Source of the DNA: Hyperoodon ampullatus
Taxonomy: Eukaryota; Chordata; Mammalia; Artiodactyla; Ziphiidae
Reading direction: 5' to 3'
Length of the DNA: 64,000 bases
NCBI GenBank assembly: GCA_949752795.1
Contig: OX457056.1
Coordinates: 92,154,942-92,218,941 of the forward strand
In this document: one piece after another, positions 23,526 to 38,110 of the stretch
How positions within the stretch are numbered: position 1 is the stretch's first letter
Layout: every line of letters starts with the position of its first letter
Program-made: the position numbers and the translations under genes
Notes under the pieces: generated by a model
Databases searched by the model: none
Told to the model about the DNA's origin: nothing
Seen by the model: the letters and a program-made list of their open reading frames with translations, nothing else

Positions 23526-23840
23526 TGTGAATGAAGGCCACACATAAAAATCACTCTCATTCAGGGATCCCAGACTCAATGCTCCAGAGGATGGGAAAGA
23601 GCATGAGTGTAGGACCAAGCTGAGCAGAAACCCTCACAAGCTGGAGAGCATGCCGCCACCTGAACGCGGCAGCTCCTACTGACCTCTAGCCAACTGCTGC
23701 CATGGCCTGTGGGTCCCAACAGCCAGATGGTTCATTTTTTTCAAGAGACACTAGAAATGCAGATTGTAAAGTGAAATCTGAATTTTAAGTGATAACTGGT
23801 AATTCAAAAACTTAAAAAAACAAAACAAAACACTGTGAGG
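23526..23840. other. Single-copy DNA
   Basis: Nothing recognised. An A-rich patch lies at 23,812-23,832. Confidence 0.35.
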
Positions 23841-24049
23841 GATAGCTTAGTGTAGTGTTAAGAGCATGGATTCTGGAGCTAGACTGCCTAGGTTCAAATC
23901 CTAGCTCCAGAATTTACTATTGGTGTGTCCCAGGACAAGCTACCTAACTTCTCTGTGTCAGCATCTGTATTTGTAAAATGAAGATAATTAACTGTATCTC
24001 CTGTTAACTCTATAATCTGCTTAACAGTGCCTGGAAGCACTCTATAAAT
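23841..24049 (+). repeat. MIR SINE
   Basis: A well-preserved MIR starting with the tRNA-like part ('agcttagtgtagtgttaaga', 'gcatggattctggagctaga', 'ctgcctaggttcaaatccta') through to 'aacagtgcctggaagcactc'. The A- and B-box-like words are those of the MIR head, so this is not a tRNA gene. Its 3' end is interrupted by a CHR SINE. Confidence 0.9.
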
Positions 24050-24253
24050 TTTTTTTTTTTTCACAGTACATAGGCCCCTTACCGCTGTGGCCTCTCCCGT
24101 TGCGGAGCACAGGCTCCGGACGCGCAGGCTCAGCGGCCATGGCTCACGGGCCCAGCTGCTCCGTGGCATGTGGGATCTTCCCGGACCGAGTCTCGAACCT
24201 GCGTCCCCTGCATCGGCAGGTGGACTCTCAACCACTGCACCACCAGGGAAGCC
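24050..24253 (-). mobile_element. CHR SINE
   Basis: Minus-strand copy with poly-T and the body from 'cacagtacataggccccttac' to 'caccaccagggaagccc'. A TSD of about 11 bp (ctataaatttt, with an extra A in the right copy) lies at 24,042-24,052 and 24,254-24,265. It is inserted at the end of a MIR. Confidence 0.93.
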
Positions 24254-24269
24254 CTATAAAATTTTGAAA

Positions 24270-24567
24270 ACTGGCCAACAGCAGTCAGTCAGGTTGCCAA
24301 TTGGCAACTTCTACTCATTAGCCATGCATCTTGTATACCCATGGGACGTCAGACCTACGCACGCAGAGGATCAGTCTTAGTGCAGTTAAGTTGGTATACA
24401 AGACAGCATTTTTAGGTGCTGATGAGTGGGGCAGAGTGTAAGGGCTGGGAGATCTCAAGAAGAGATTCATGTGGAATGGAGACACTTCTTGAAGAAGGCG
24501 AACCTGTGCTGGGCTCTACTGAATGCTGCTATTGGCTAGACAGCAAAAAAGACAGAGAAGGTTACAA
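24270..24567. other. Single-copy DNA
   Basis: Nothing recognised with confidence. Words near 24,420-24,520 vaguely resemble reverse L2. Confidence 0.3.
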
Positions 24568-24990
24568 GGAGGTATGTTAGAGTCTCTGCAGGAAAGAGAT
24601 GATACAGTCCAACTGGGTAATTTGGGGAGAGTTTAATAAAAGGGCTATTTACAAAGATGTGGGCAGGGCTTAAGGAAACTAACAAGTGGAGGTACAGTGC
24701 TCCAGGGCTAGAAATGACAGAGGCCACGTGCAGGTCTGAAGAGGCAAGGGAAGGAAGCTGTGTCCAGAACACGAGAAAGCATCTCTGTGGAGAGGGTGGC
24801 CTGACAGGAGGTTGGGGTGGATACCCGAACGTCATTCTCCTCCTACAATCTCCAGCTGCTGCCTCTCCATTAGCCGAACACAACAGGAAGCCACAGGGCA
24901 AGGGAGCCCATTCGTGCAGTCCATACAGGACAGCCTTTCCCTCCCCATGCCCACACGAAGCAGAGTGAAGAACAGTGGGTAGTGGAGAAT
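24568..24990. repeat. Unassigned old mammalian repeat
   Basis: The words 'gggagagtttaataaaaggg', 'ctatttacaaagatgtgggc', 'acaggaagccacagggcaag' and 'cagtccatacaggacagcct' belong to a sequence I recall as recurring in mammalian genomes, but I cannot name its family. It is a repeat rather than a gene. The open frames here do not look like a protein family. Confidence 0.45.
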
Positions 24991-25045
24991 GGCCAGCATG
25001 ATGGGATGAAGGAAGCAAAAGGAACAGAGGTTAAAACGTGTTAGA

Positions 25046-25257
25046 GGCTTCCCTGGTGGCGCAGTGGTTGAGAGTCCGCCTGCCGATGCAGGGGACACGG
25101 GTTCGTGCCCTGGTCCGGGAGGGTCCCACGTGCGGCAGAGCGGCTGGGCCCGTGAACCATGGCCGCTGAGCCTGCGCGTCCGGAGCCTGTGCTCCGCAAC
25201 GGGAAAGGCCACAGCAGTGAGAGGCCCGCGTACGGCAAAAAAAAAAAAAAAAAAAAA
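25046..25257 (+). mobile_element. CHR SINE (cetacean type)
   Basis: Plus-strand copy, 'ggcttccctggtggcgcagt' to 'gaggcccgcgtacggc' plus a 21-bp A-tail. The 8-bp TSD gtgttaga lies at 25,038-25,045 and 25,258-25,265. Confidence 0.95.
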
Positions 25258-25265
25258 GTGTTAGA

Positions 25266-26439
25266 AAGCAAGAATGCTCTTCTCAGCTTTAGTCTTTCAA
25301 TCTACCATATTCATTTGCTCTCCTTAAAGTCCAATAAATAACAGGAAAACATTTTACGATGTTGGAAGGACACCGTGGCTATACATGCGTGCTCAGTGAG
25401 TGGGGGGGAAGTGAGAGAAAGGAGGAAAAGTCGGCCAGTGGCTCAGCGTGTGGAGAGCTGCATGCATAAAACACTTTTTCAAAATAGCAAAAGGTTTCTA
25501 GGGAAAAACAACACAAGCACACAAGTCTACAAAACTGTTGAACCTGAATTCTTAGCCAGGTTCTTGGAGACAAGCTATAGAAAACAACTGATGTGGTCTT
25601 AATGGACCTGAACTCAAACCCTGAATAATGGAATGTGACAGGGCAAAAGATCCAAGAGAAGTGTTTTCCAATTGTCTATAATTTCATTATGATGCAGACC
25701 TATCTTACTTGATTCAGCCAAAATTTAAATGAGCTGCCTCTATGTACTTTCTTTTTTGATGGTGTCTATTATGTCCTGATAACAACAATCTAAATCCTGC
25801 TGCGGAGGCCTGGGTCTCAAGAGTAGCTCCCCAAAGCACTGTGTGGACTCTAATGATTTCCCTTCATATTGTGAACCTGACCTCCCAATTACCTTTGATA
25901 AACCTGCCATCATCCATAACTGGCTATAAACTCCTACTCCTTGTAAACTATGTTTTTTTTTTTTTTTTTTTCCTGTATCAGCTCTAGAAGTAACAAGTTT
26001 CACATTGTCAGGAAGCACTTCCTCTGTCTGGGACTAACTGCCTTCCAGGGACCTTAAATATCTTGGAGTCCATTCTCCGCAAAAGCATTTTCAAAAGTCC
26101 TCATAGGCACTACGTGAACTAAAGATTCCACATGATCAAATGAGTTTGGGAAATACTGATTGAGATTCACAAAAGTTAAATAGATTTTCCTTAAGGATGA
26201 ACTTCTGAGAGCTTTTAATATCAGATGCAAATGGTGAAGCTCCTGGAAGAAGTTACGGTGTGGAGAGATTCTCAAATTTACTTGGCTAAAGAATACCTTT
26301 TTCCCAGCAAGCATCTTGCAGGACAGGTGTGCTGCTGAGGACACTTTGGAATGTGGATTACAAAATAAGAAACTTGGGCCCCACGAAAGGAAATGCCTTG
26401 CTCAAGGCTTCCCAACTGATATGGCTCTCTCCTGCTTCT
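25266..26439. other. Single-copy DNA
   Basis: No exon recognised. There is a 22-bp T-run near 25,951-25,972. The stretch at 25,980-26,090 may belong to the CR1/L3-like relic that follows. Confidence 0.35.
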
Positions 26440-26840
26440 AGTAATACTGAGATTTAGCATTGACCTTGTATGTAACCTTCTTTCATAGACACAACTAGTC
26501 TCAACCTCCATTTCTACAGACTGAAGAATCTCAACCTTTTGGTTTTTTCCTACTATGGCATGTGTCCTCTCTCACCATCAACCTTTGCCCCCCTTTATCA
26601 TTTTAATTGCATTTCTCTGAATCTTGCCCAATTCTAAACTGTTTTTCTTAAGGAACAAGGCCAGGAACAGCATATACATTCCAGGTAGGAACACAGGATA
26701 GCTCTGGACATGTTTTCAGTTTGGCTTCTTGTAACTTTCCCAAGGTCCCAACATTTCATTGGCCCTCCGGCCTAGAAGAGCCAGTGCTCACTGTACTTTC
26801 TGGGGCTGCACTGATAGCTTGGAGCACATCGTCTTCTAAG
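26440..26840 (-). mobile_element. Possible CR1/L3 LINE relic
   Basis: The order 'gactgaagaatctcaacctt', 'atcattttaattgcatttct', 'ctgaatcttgcccaattcta' and 'acagcatatacattccaggt' follows the reverse complement of the amniote CR1/L3 3' region (the 'atcattcttgttgctcttctctggaccctctccaa' area). It is very old and degenerate, and the assignment is tentative. Confidence 0.5.
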
Positions 26841-27444
26841 TCAAAGGCTTAAGTTTCATTTCCTGCCCTAGATTAGGCTGGAGACCATCTATCCTTTGTC
26901 ATATTCTCCCATAGTGTCCAGTCTCCCACATGAGTACTGAGTCCCCAAAAGTTCTGCATTTGCTTTGCTGAGTTAATATTTTAGAAGTTTCATTCCAAAT
27001 TATCCTGCTCTTGCCCCCCCAAAACTACATGGACTGCATTTCTATAGCTTTGCAGGATCTTCTTGATGTTTGTTTACCTTTGACAGTTAACTTTGGAATT
27101 ATGTCAAATTTGCAGTTCCTTTCTTTAAATGATTCAAAAATATTTTCTATAAACTGTTTCTTAGGGCCTTGTACTGCTTCTTCTAGATACAATAGAGATT
27201 TCTATCCAATTAGAAGATTGCCTTTAAAATGAATAATGGCTTTTACACAATAGCAAAGATGCTGGCAATTAAAAGAACAGCAGCCAAGCAAACAGGTTTG
27301 TGCTTTTAGATGCAGACACACTGAGTTCTGCTGAATGTCAAGGCTGAACTGGGGGATCCAGCTGCTCCTTACACTGCAGCAATGAGGACAGAACATTCTT
27401 GGCAGGAAGCCCTGTCCTTGGGGGCAAGTTGCCTTTAAATTAGA
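26841..27444. other. Single-copy DNA
   Basis: No exon or known repeat recognised. Confidence 0.4.
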
Positions 27445-27545
27445 CCTCCCAGTACCTGGCAACGTTCTGGGCTCAGAGTAGATGCTCAATAAACATTTCT
27501 TAAAGGAATAAGTGATTGAATAAAGGAATGAACAAGTGAACAAAG
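27445..27545 (+). repeat. L2 LINE 3' end
   Basis: 'cccagtacctggcaacgttc', 'gagtagatgctcaataaaca' and 'tttcttaaaggaataagtga' fit the L2 terminus, followed by a GAATGAA-like simple tail. Confidence 0.65.
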
Positions 27546-30609
<3,064 letters not shown>

Positions 30610-30690
30610 TGCTGGAAGGTCCTCTGAGATAATCAGGCCCACCCCTCATTTATAGAGGAATAAACAGGCTCAAGGGCATATCGTAGACTG
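30610..30690 (-). repeat. MIR3-like SINE fragment
   Basis: 'ctggaaggtcctctgagata' and 'cccctcatttatagaggaat' resemble the reverse complement of the MIR3-type 3' part. Confidence 0.5.
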
Positions 30691-30944
30691 TATATCTTCC
30701 TTTTTATTAAAAAAAAAACTTTCCTATACTCCCAGAGACTTCCCATGTTTACCACGGAAGGAAAGGACATTGCTTGGATTCTATGCAGTGAGACGTTTAT
30801 ATTCCCCTCATCTATAAGAGAAGGGCCTGTCTCTTCTTTCAGCATAAAATAAAAAGGGGCAACTAAAAGAATCTGGTTTTCTGAAGTCACATACAGAGAC
30901 ACAACACCAGAGAGCTATTGTTAATTAATTAATTAGCTAATTTG

Positions 30945-31110
30945 ATCAACACATCTTTATTAAGCCTCAAGGTGCCAAGCAAGTGCTGGGCCCTGGAGGA
31001 AACAGTCACACACCCTTTCCCATGCAGCTCCCAGCTGTGTAGAGAAGCCCGACAGGTAAGCAGGTGAACCTGTTTACATGACGATGCGGCAGCTGCTATG
31101 AGGGGAAGCC
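30945..31110 (-). repeat. L2 LINE fragment
   Basis: 'tctttattaagcctcaaggt', 'agcaagtgctgggccctgga' and 'ccatgcagctcccagctgtg' fit reverse L2. Confidence 0.55.
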
Positions 31111-31609
31111 CAGAGCCCTACGACAGAGACAGAGGGGGCCCCTCCAGGATGAAGGGAGGAGTTGGTCTGCAGACGGTGTGGCCGTGACTGTTCCAGGCAG
31201 AAGTAACAACTTTTATTAAAGTCTGAAAAAGAAAATTTCAGAGCTTTTGATAAGTCAGCGTCACTGGTCCACACCGGGAGGCGGGGGGCCGAACATAAGA
31301 AAGGAATTATAGTCAGAGTCTCTGCTTTTAACTGGCCACACCTAAAATCCAAATGTTCCTTACTTGCCTTGCCTAAATTAAACGTTTTAAGTGTGGTATG
31401 GAACATCATTTGCCCGACTATTCTCCCCTGTAAGCCAAGACACTGATCTCAGTTTGGCTTTGCAATACACAAAGGTGCTTCCACTTACCTTAAAAAGTCC
31501 TTGAATTCAATTCCTACAGCATTTATCAAGCACCTCAGAGGCGCTACTCTCTCCACTATCTCAGCCCTGTGTGTACAGATCACCTGCATTAGGGCTCCCT
31601 CAGCCTTCC
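31111..31609. other. Single-copy DNA
   Basis: No exon or known repeat recognised. Confidence 0.35.
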
Positions 31610-31705
31610 CATGAGGTCCAGGGAGGACTGTCTCACCCACTTCTGTAATCCTAGCACAATGCCAACCACATAGAGGGGATCAATGAATGTTTGTTGAATG
31701 ATCCA
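31610..31705 (+). repeat. L2 LINE 3' end
   Basis: 'ttctgtaatcctagcacaat', 'gccaaccacatagaggggat' and 'caatgaatgtttgttgaatg' are an L2 terminus. Confidence 0.65.
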
Positions 31706-32264
31706 TGTGTTTGGTGGGACATAGCTCAATTCTCAGAACATAGTTAAACATACCTTAAAAAAAAGTGTTTCCTACATAGCATGTTTCAGTGCAGATGGGA
31801 AATGGACAGTAAAAAAAAAATGGTTTGCGGGGAAGCGGGGTCCCTGTTCTCTGAAAAGCAGCATAACTCAGCATTCCCTGCTATTAGGGCAATGTGACTA
31901 CTTTTTCTCTGAGCTTATAGTACTCACTAGAAGATTTTACTGGTGTAGTACTGGGTGGCAGATGTTTTTAATAAAAAGTAGACATTACAAACTAATGATT
32001 TAGCAAAACAAACCAAAAGCCAGCAAGTCAGGAGGGAGAAGAGGAACTTAGTGAAAATGCCCAGCTTTATTACAGCGTTTACTGTTTACCACCTCAGTTT
32101 CTCATTAAGTAAAGCTCACTGTATTTAAGGCAATTTCCAAAGAGTTAAGTACAGAAAAACACAGTAATAAAGACTAACCATACACTTGGATGGTCAGGAC
32201 ACAGGTCAAGATTATGGATTTTATGTCTCTGAGCCACCACTGTTGGTCCTTAAACACCTATCAC
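31706..32264. other. Single-copy DNA
   Basis: No exon or repeat recognised. Confidence 0.35.
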
Positions 32265-32400
32265 TCATCAGCATTTTTTGAGGACCTACTATGTGCCAGG
32301 CACTGTGCTGTTCCTGGAAATATAGAGGTGAGGAACACAACAGCTCTGGCTTGAAGGAATTTATAACCTAGTAAGGGATACAGAAAAGTAAGTTTAAAAA
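32265..32400 (-). repeat. L2 LINE fragment
   Basis: 'acctactatgtgccaggcac', 'tgtgctgttcctggaaatat' and 'ttgaaggaatttataaccta' are a clear reverse L2 3' end. Confidence 0.7.
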
Positions 32401-34514
32401 AAATACAATTATCTAACCTTTGGAGGAAGCAGCATGACAGTGAGGGCAGGCTTCCCAAGAGAAACAGAATCTCTCAAAGGCATGTTGTCAATCATTGGGT
32501 GGTTCAGATAAGACTTTAAAAACTGATCTCCGCATGTCTCCCATCACTATTAGAAAAATATCTCAAGTAGAATGCCCGTTAACACTAGCTTATCTTCCAA
32601 GATGGTCATATAGCTTTATGGGCTCTCAGGAGCTTTGTACTCATACTACGTCCTCAAATAATATGTTTATGAAAATATATTTTGCCTTTAAAAACATATG
32701 AAGTTTGGGGGTGGGGAATGGAGAGCAAACTGGCAAACAGTTTGGATACTCTCATCCTCCTCCTACATTAACTTGCTCAGGCCACACAGAGGCGCTCTAG
32801 ATTAAAGAATGAGCGAGCTTCTCTTTCCCACTCTACATTCTTTCTCTGCTCTACCAGGGGCTTTCAGATACCAAAATGGGTTTATCTAACATCAGGAAGG
32901 CCAGCAGCTCTTGTAGGAAAGCAGCTGTTTTGTTCAGCACAAAGTACAGATGTTTTTGACTGAAGTTCCAAAATAAATCTTATTTATGCAGGAAGAATTA
33001 CATGAAGGTGGAGACTGCTTCTTAAGAGAGGGGGCTTCTATTACTAAAAATAACTATTTTTTCCACCCGATCACCTCTGGGGGAGGACGGAATAAATAAG
33101 TAAAGCAAACAAACAAAATTAAAACATTAAATAATAACAACAACAAACCACAAAAACCCTCACAAAATAAAACAAAACTCTCAGAATAATGAGAAGATTT
33201 TTGAAAAGGACTCACTGCTGGAAGCAGCTCTGACAGTATTCCCCTCGGTGCTGGTTTTGGATGATCTTGCTCGAATAGGAATGAATCTTCCTTAACCTTC
33301 ATCCTGAACCAGTCAATAATCCAATGTTTGTAACATTACAGTCAGTTGCCATGGAAATAAATCTGATGTCACAAAATTATTTTTGGTTATCGTCCTGGAT
33401 CATATAGGAGCAGAAAGCAAGAAAATCATATCCGCCCTGTGTTAACGTTTTCATTTGTTAGGGGTCAAACAAATTAAGAACCTATTTAGAATGTATATTG
33501 TTATAATACAAATCTTTAAAAAGTCTTCAAAATATTTATGTAGATTTTTAAATAAAGGGCAAAAAAAGTTTTTTTATTTAAGTATCTGTTGTTTATAGGG
33601 CTTATAAAATAAGCTACTGCTGAGTTTCTAATTTTATTTTTTATTTTATTGTTCTTTTTATTAATGTACAAAATTTTTATCTAGCTAAAACACCTGAGTT
33701 CTTTAGCCATCAGTGAGTATTCTAAATATTCTTTGTATGAGACAAAATGAATGAATCAAGTTAGAGATGAGTAAGAGGCTGTAATTAGAAGATAGGTGAA
33801 AGAAAATGTATACTTGTCACTTTGAGGAACATTTAATTTTAAATTAGGTTTGTACAGATTTTTTTTTTTTTAAGTCTCTTAGGGAACCTGAAAAAACATG
33901 AATCTTTCCCAAGATGGTATTTCAGGACATTCAGAAATGATCAAAATCTTATCCTCCCTCCTGTTTCCATCCCCATTCCCTTCCCTAAAAGAGAGAAGCA
34001 GCAAAAGTTGTTGCATAATACTCATGTTTGGGTGGGCACCATTGACTAATTATAACACAATAGGCTATTTTCTGCTTCATAAAAATAAGGAGGGCAATTA
34101 TCCAGGGGTAGGGGTTGTTATGCAATGGACCACATGGACCACAATTCACCCACTGGAAATAAATGTGGAAAACATTTCAGTCACATATAAAAAAACAAGG
34201 AGAGAAAATATGAATAAAAACTAGTTCCATAAAAAACATGCTGAAATAAAAACATATGAAATAGTGAAGTAACTCGCCCAAATTTCTGCTGCTGCTGCTA
34301 ATGCTGTTTTGTGTCTATATTTAACATGAAAGATGAAAAAGTAAGTGTTGTATGGGTTTTACAAACCTCAATAAAGTTGTTACAAAGTATTTTCCCCAAT
34401 TTTCTTTTATCTTCTAAAGTTAAACCAGCTAGATTACATCAGGATAGGGATTTTAAAATATCCAAGATTAAATTTTTTAAAATTAATTTTTGGGAAAAAT
34501 AAAGAATAATTTGT
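32401..34514. other. 2.1 kb of AT-rich DNA without recognised repeats
   Basis: No exon recognised. The 33,300-33,480 part contains 'gttgccatggaaat' (33,345-33,358), which resembles an RFX X-box half plus spacer, and a nearby CCAAT word. These are weak motif matches only. Confidence 0.4.
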
Positions 34515-34690
34515 TGTAGTATAAAGAGTCCTGGGCCGGGGATCAAGAGACAGGAGTTAGGGTCAGCTCTACAACCCATGAGTTCCGTGCCCCAGGCAGG
34601 TCACTCTAGCTCACTGGTGGATTTTATCTGTAAAATGGAAGGGGTTGGACCACATGATTTCTGAGCCCTTTCTAGCTCTATCAGTCCTTA
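34515..34690 (+). repeat. MIR3-like SINE
   Basis: 'agagtcctgggccggggatc', 'atctgtaaaatggaaggggt' and 'gaccacatgatttctgagcc' followed by 'ctttctagctctatc' are characteristic of the MIR3/MIRc 3' half. Confidence 0.7.
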
Positions 34691-35164
34691 TATATAAGGA
34701 TTTTGGTCCTTATAACCAAACTCTTAGAATCATAATGTACCAAGATTGTCAAAGAAAATCAGCCAAGGGCTACTGATTGGAGGCTGAAGAAGCAGCTGGC
34801 TAAAGGAAAATTTGAAAAGGATTTCAAAAAACATTGTATCCAATTGGTCCTTTACTCAAGCTACTGATGATCCTGGCACTGGTGGCCATATCAATTCTTA
34901 TTCCTCCTGCACTTCTCCAATCAGTTTCCCACCCTCCCAGACCATTACTACAAACCCTCCCTCCTCCTTGACCCTCCAATGCCTCCTCCCCCAACCTCAC
35001 TGCCGGCTGGCAGCCTGGCTTCCTCCTTCACCAAGAAGCAGAAGGCATCAATCAGGCCCTCCACACATTCCCACCGCCCATCTTCTAAGCTCTACACCTG
35101 TGTCCGTGGGACTCTGACTTTCCTCCTGTTTCAGTGGATGAACCACCTCTGCTGCCAATGAAAA
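34691..35164. other. Single-copy or degenerate L2 5' flank
   Basis: The C-rich plus strand (34,900-35,050) may be an extension of the following L2, but the match is too weak to call. No exon recognised. Confidence 0.3.
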
Positions 35165-35720
35165 CTGAAGTCAAATCGTGTCACTTCTCTGCTCAAAAAA
35201 CTTTGTGACCCCCTTCTCACACAGAGCCAAAGTTTTTACGAAGGCCGACTAGGTCCTACCTGCTCTGCCACCTCTCCCCCCGCCCCGACCCATTCAGTCC
35301 ACCCTCCTGACCGCTGTTCTGGAATAGACCAAGCTAGCCATTGCTTTGGGGCCTTTGCACGTGCTCTTTCCTCTACCTGGCAGGTCATTCCCCCAAATAT
35401 TGAAAAGGCTCACTGCCTTGCTCTCTTCAGGTCTGTTCACATGTCTCCTTTCCAGGGAGGCCTCTCCTGACCATCCCATATAAAATAACACACCCATATC
35501 CCCTCTGCCCCTGTACCCTCCCTGCTCCCTTCTCCTGCTCTATTTTTCTCCAAAGCTATGATCAGCATGTGACATGCTGCATGTTTGTTTACTGTCTTCC
35601 CACGCCAGAGCGTAAGCTCTATGATGGCAGAGATTCACTGGATTTTACTCACAGTTCTACTCCCGGGGCATGTGATAGGGCCAGATACTCACACTCATTG
35701 AACGATTTAATTGATTTCTG
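35165..35720 (+). repeat. L2 LINE, ~550 bp
   Basis: One of the clearest L2 copies here: 'gtcacttctctgctcaaaaa', 'gcctttgcacgtgctctttc', 'ctctacctggcaggtcattc', 'gggaggcctctcctgaccat', 'cagagcgtaagctctatgat' and 'ggcagagattcactgg', in the expected order. Confidence 0.85.
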
Positions 35721-36559
35721 TGACAGTTAAGCATTTAAGAAAAAGTTGGTGGAATTTTGATATTGTTACAGAATGAACCAAGCATTTATAAACTATAATA
35801 AAGTACTATAATCCATTGTTCCTAGATTACTAAAATGGCAAAGAAAATACTTTGAACATCCCACCCAGAGGAAGGTAGATCTAAATCTTACAGCACCCCA
35901 ACATTGCTCCAAATAACATGAGATCCGAAATAAGGCAAAAATGCCACACTCCTGACAAGCATTGCTCCTGACGGCAATAATCCAATGTTCTCACACTTCA
36001 GAGGCCAATTTCCTTCTGGTGATTTCTCTCCAATTCATCCTGAGTGGACAGAATCACTCAAGTCAGAGTGATTTACATTCAGTCAATCAATTCCCTGTCA
36101 GCAGGAAAACTCCACTGGGCTCATGATGTGCAGTTTTCACGCTTGGAGTTTCCCTTATTGCTAGACAGACAGTTCAGGGGACTGGACCCAGCAGATCAAC
36201 TCTGGAGACCAAATACAACCCTCCCAAAGGATGCTTAGGACACATAAAAGTAACAAAACTCGTACCAGCCTGACTTTGCTCATTAAGAACTACGTAATGC
36301 ATGTACTCATGCTGGACATATCTTAGATTGCCTGTGTCTGTCTTACTAGTCTTTAGACTAAGGGCAGCTGTAATGAGGTCTGTTGTAATAGCTTTTCACA
36401 GAATGTACTCAAGATGGCTAGTTATGAAGCAGAGCAGCCTGTAAAGCTACAGAAGTGATAGCTCAGTTAAATGTTCCAATTGCCACTTGATGAGTAAAGA
36501 ATAATACTCAATGCTGAAAAGATTTTTGGTCAGTCAGGCTCTCTCATGCCCAGATAACA
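35721..36559. other. Single-copy DNA
   Basis: No exon or known repeat recognised. Confidence 0.35.
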
Positions 36560-37050
36560 GGAGTGAATGGCAGCACATTTCCTAAGGGTATATACAATGT
36601 GACTCGTATTCACTAGGAATCTTAAAAAAGGTTGCAGCCCTTGACCTAGTAATTCCATTTCTATGACTTTATCCTAAGGAAGTAGTCAAAGATAAGTACA
36701 AAGATTTATGCACAAGGAAGTTCAAAATCTAGAAACAACTGAGAAGTCCAAAAATAGGAAATGCTTAAGTAAATAACAGTAGATCTTAGAACATCATGCA
36801 ACTATTAAAGGTAAATTAAAAGAAAACTAACTTGGGTAGTATTCCTGATATCAAGATTAATCTATACTTAAGCCTTATTTATAGAGGTATATGTATATTT
36901 ATACATACACGTGCCTATGAATTGAAAGAAACTTACCAAAATATTTATAGTAGTTATCTCTAGGTGATGGGATTAAAGTTGATTTAAAATCTTTAGTTTC
37001 AGAGTTTTCTACCATAAACACATATTACTTAATTTTGAAAAATATCATTG
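36560..37050 (+). mobile_element. Old L1M LINE 3' part
   Basis: 'acctagtaattccatttcta', 'tgactttatcctaaggaagt', 'atttatgcacaaggaagttc', 'gaaatgcttaagtaaataac' and 'tatctctaggtgatgggatt' are typical of degraded L1M ORF2-end and 3' UTR sequence. No coding potential remains. Confidence 0.75.
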
Positions 37051-38034
37051 ACCTGATTATAAAATGACATTTATTCTTTCATCATTAGGAGAGGAAATAA
37101 GGAGTAAAAGTCCCATTTGGATTTAAAGGGATCAGAGAATCTCAACACTAGATGAGCATGTGATCATAGCAGTATTGCTGAAATTCTCTCATCCTTTCAG
37201 ACTAATCACTCTTGTAAAAATCACCTCCAGACAGACTTCCAAACAAATGGTGTACAAAGTTAAGCAGCGGTGCTACTCAGCTGCCCACCCCCAGCTTCCC
37301 AGCGGGTTCTCTGGTGGTCACTCATTGATTTAATTTAGATTAATATGGTAGGTCTTAGGTGGCTACCCTGCTTTGGATCCCAAGCAGTGCTAATTATTAT
37401 CATAAAAGACAAGCGTCTCAGGAGTTTAAAGTTCAGGCACAGAGACCACCGTCTACACTTCTGCTCGTCTGCTCACCAAATTACAAGAGTCTGGTGAGTC
37501 AATATGAAAGATTCCAAACACAAAGGTCAACACTGGGTTGCTGACCTTCCTGACCCCACCTCAGAGCCAAGAGCTGCAAATCGGTTTTTCCTCCCACAAC
37601 AAAACTATTAGCAACCAGCTCTTCTTGGTTGATTCTTTTCTTTGACAACTATTTTTGAGTAGAGAATAGTTCTTCCGGTGCCCACACACTAAATTAGCAT
37701 GCCATTTCATGACTTTTCTTCACGGCCGTTAATGTACTTGTAACAGAACTGTACTTGCTAATGTTAATTCACATTAACTAGAAGATATTCTCTTTCAAAT
37801 CAGACTGTGGTCCCTCTAAAAATTCATCTGGTCTAGAGTGGATGTGAAAAGCCAGTTTATACACAGCTTATGAGTTAACAGGTCACTGTTTCAGAACAAC
37901 TTTGTGATAGACAGACTTTTCAGAGCCTTGTCCAGTTGCTTTTTAGAAATAATTTTCAGAGAGCCTAAAAAGGACAGACACAGGGAGAAGTTAGAAAACT
38001 GTCAATAAATACTCTTCTTGTGTTTCTACTTCCC
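37051..38034. other. Single-copy DNA
   Basis: No exon or known repeat recognised. Confidence 0.35.
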
Positions 38035-38110
38035 CATCCAGTCAGTCACTAAATCCTGATGATTCCCATCTGAATAGCTCTGGTGTTTACATCTTCCAGT
38101 CCACAGACAC
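38035..38110 (+). repeat. Possible L2 LINE fragment
   Basis: 'cagtcagtcactaaatcctg' and 'atgattcccatctgaatagc' resemble an internal L2 segment that appears in the opposite orientation near 6.0 kb. Confidence 0.4.

Noticed and set aside
23841..23910. tRNA-like A- and B-box words
   Set aside because: This is the tRNA-derived head of a MIR SINE. No cloverleaf gene is supported.
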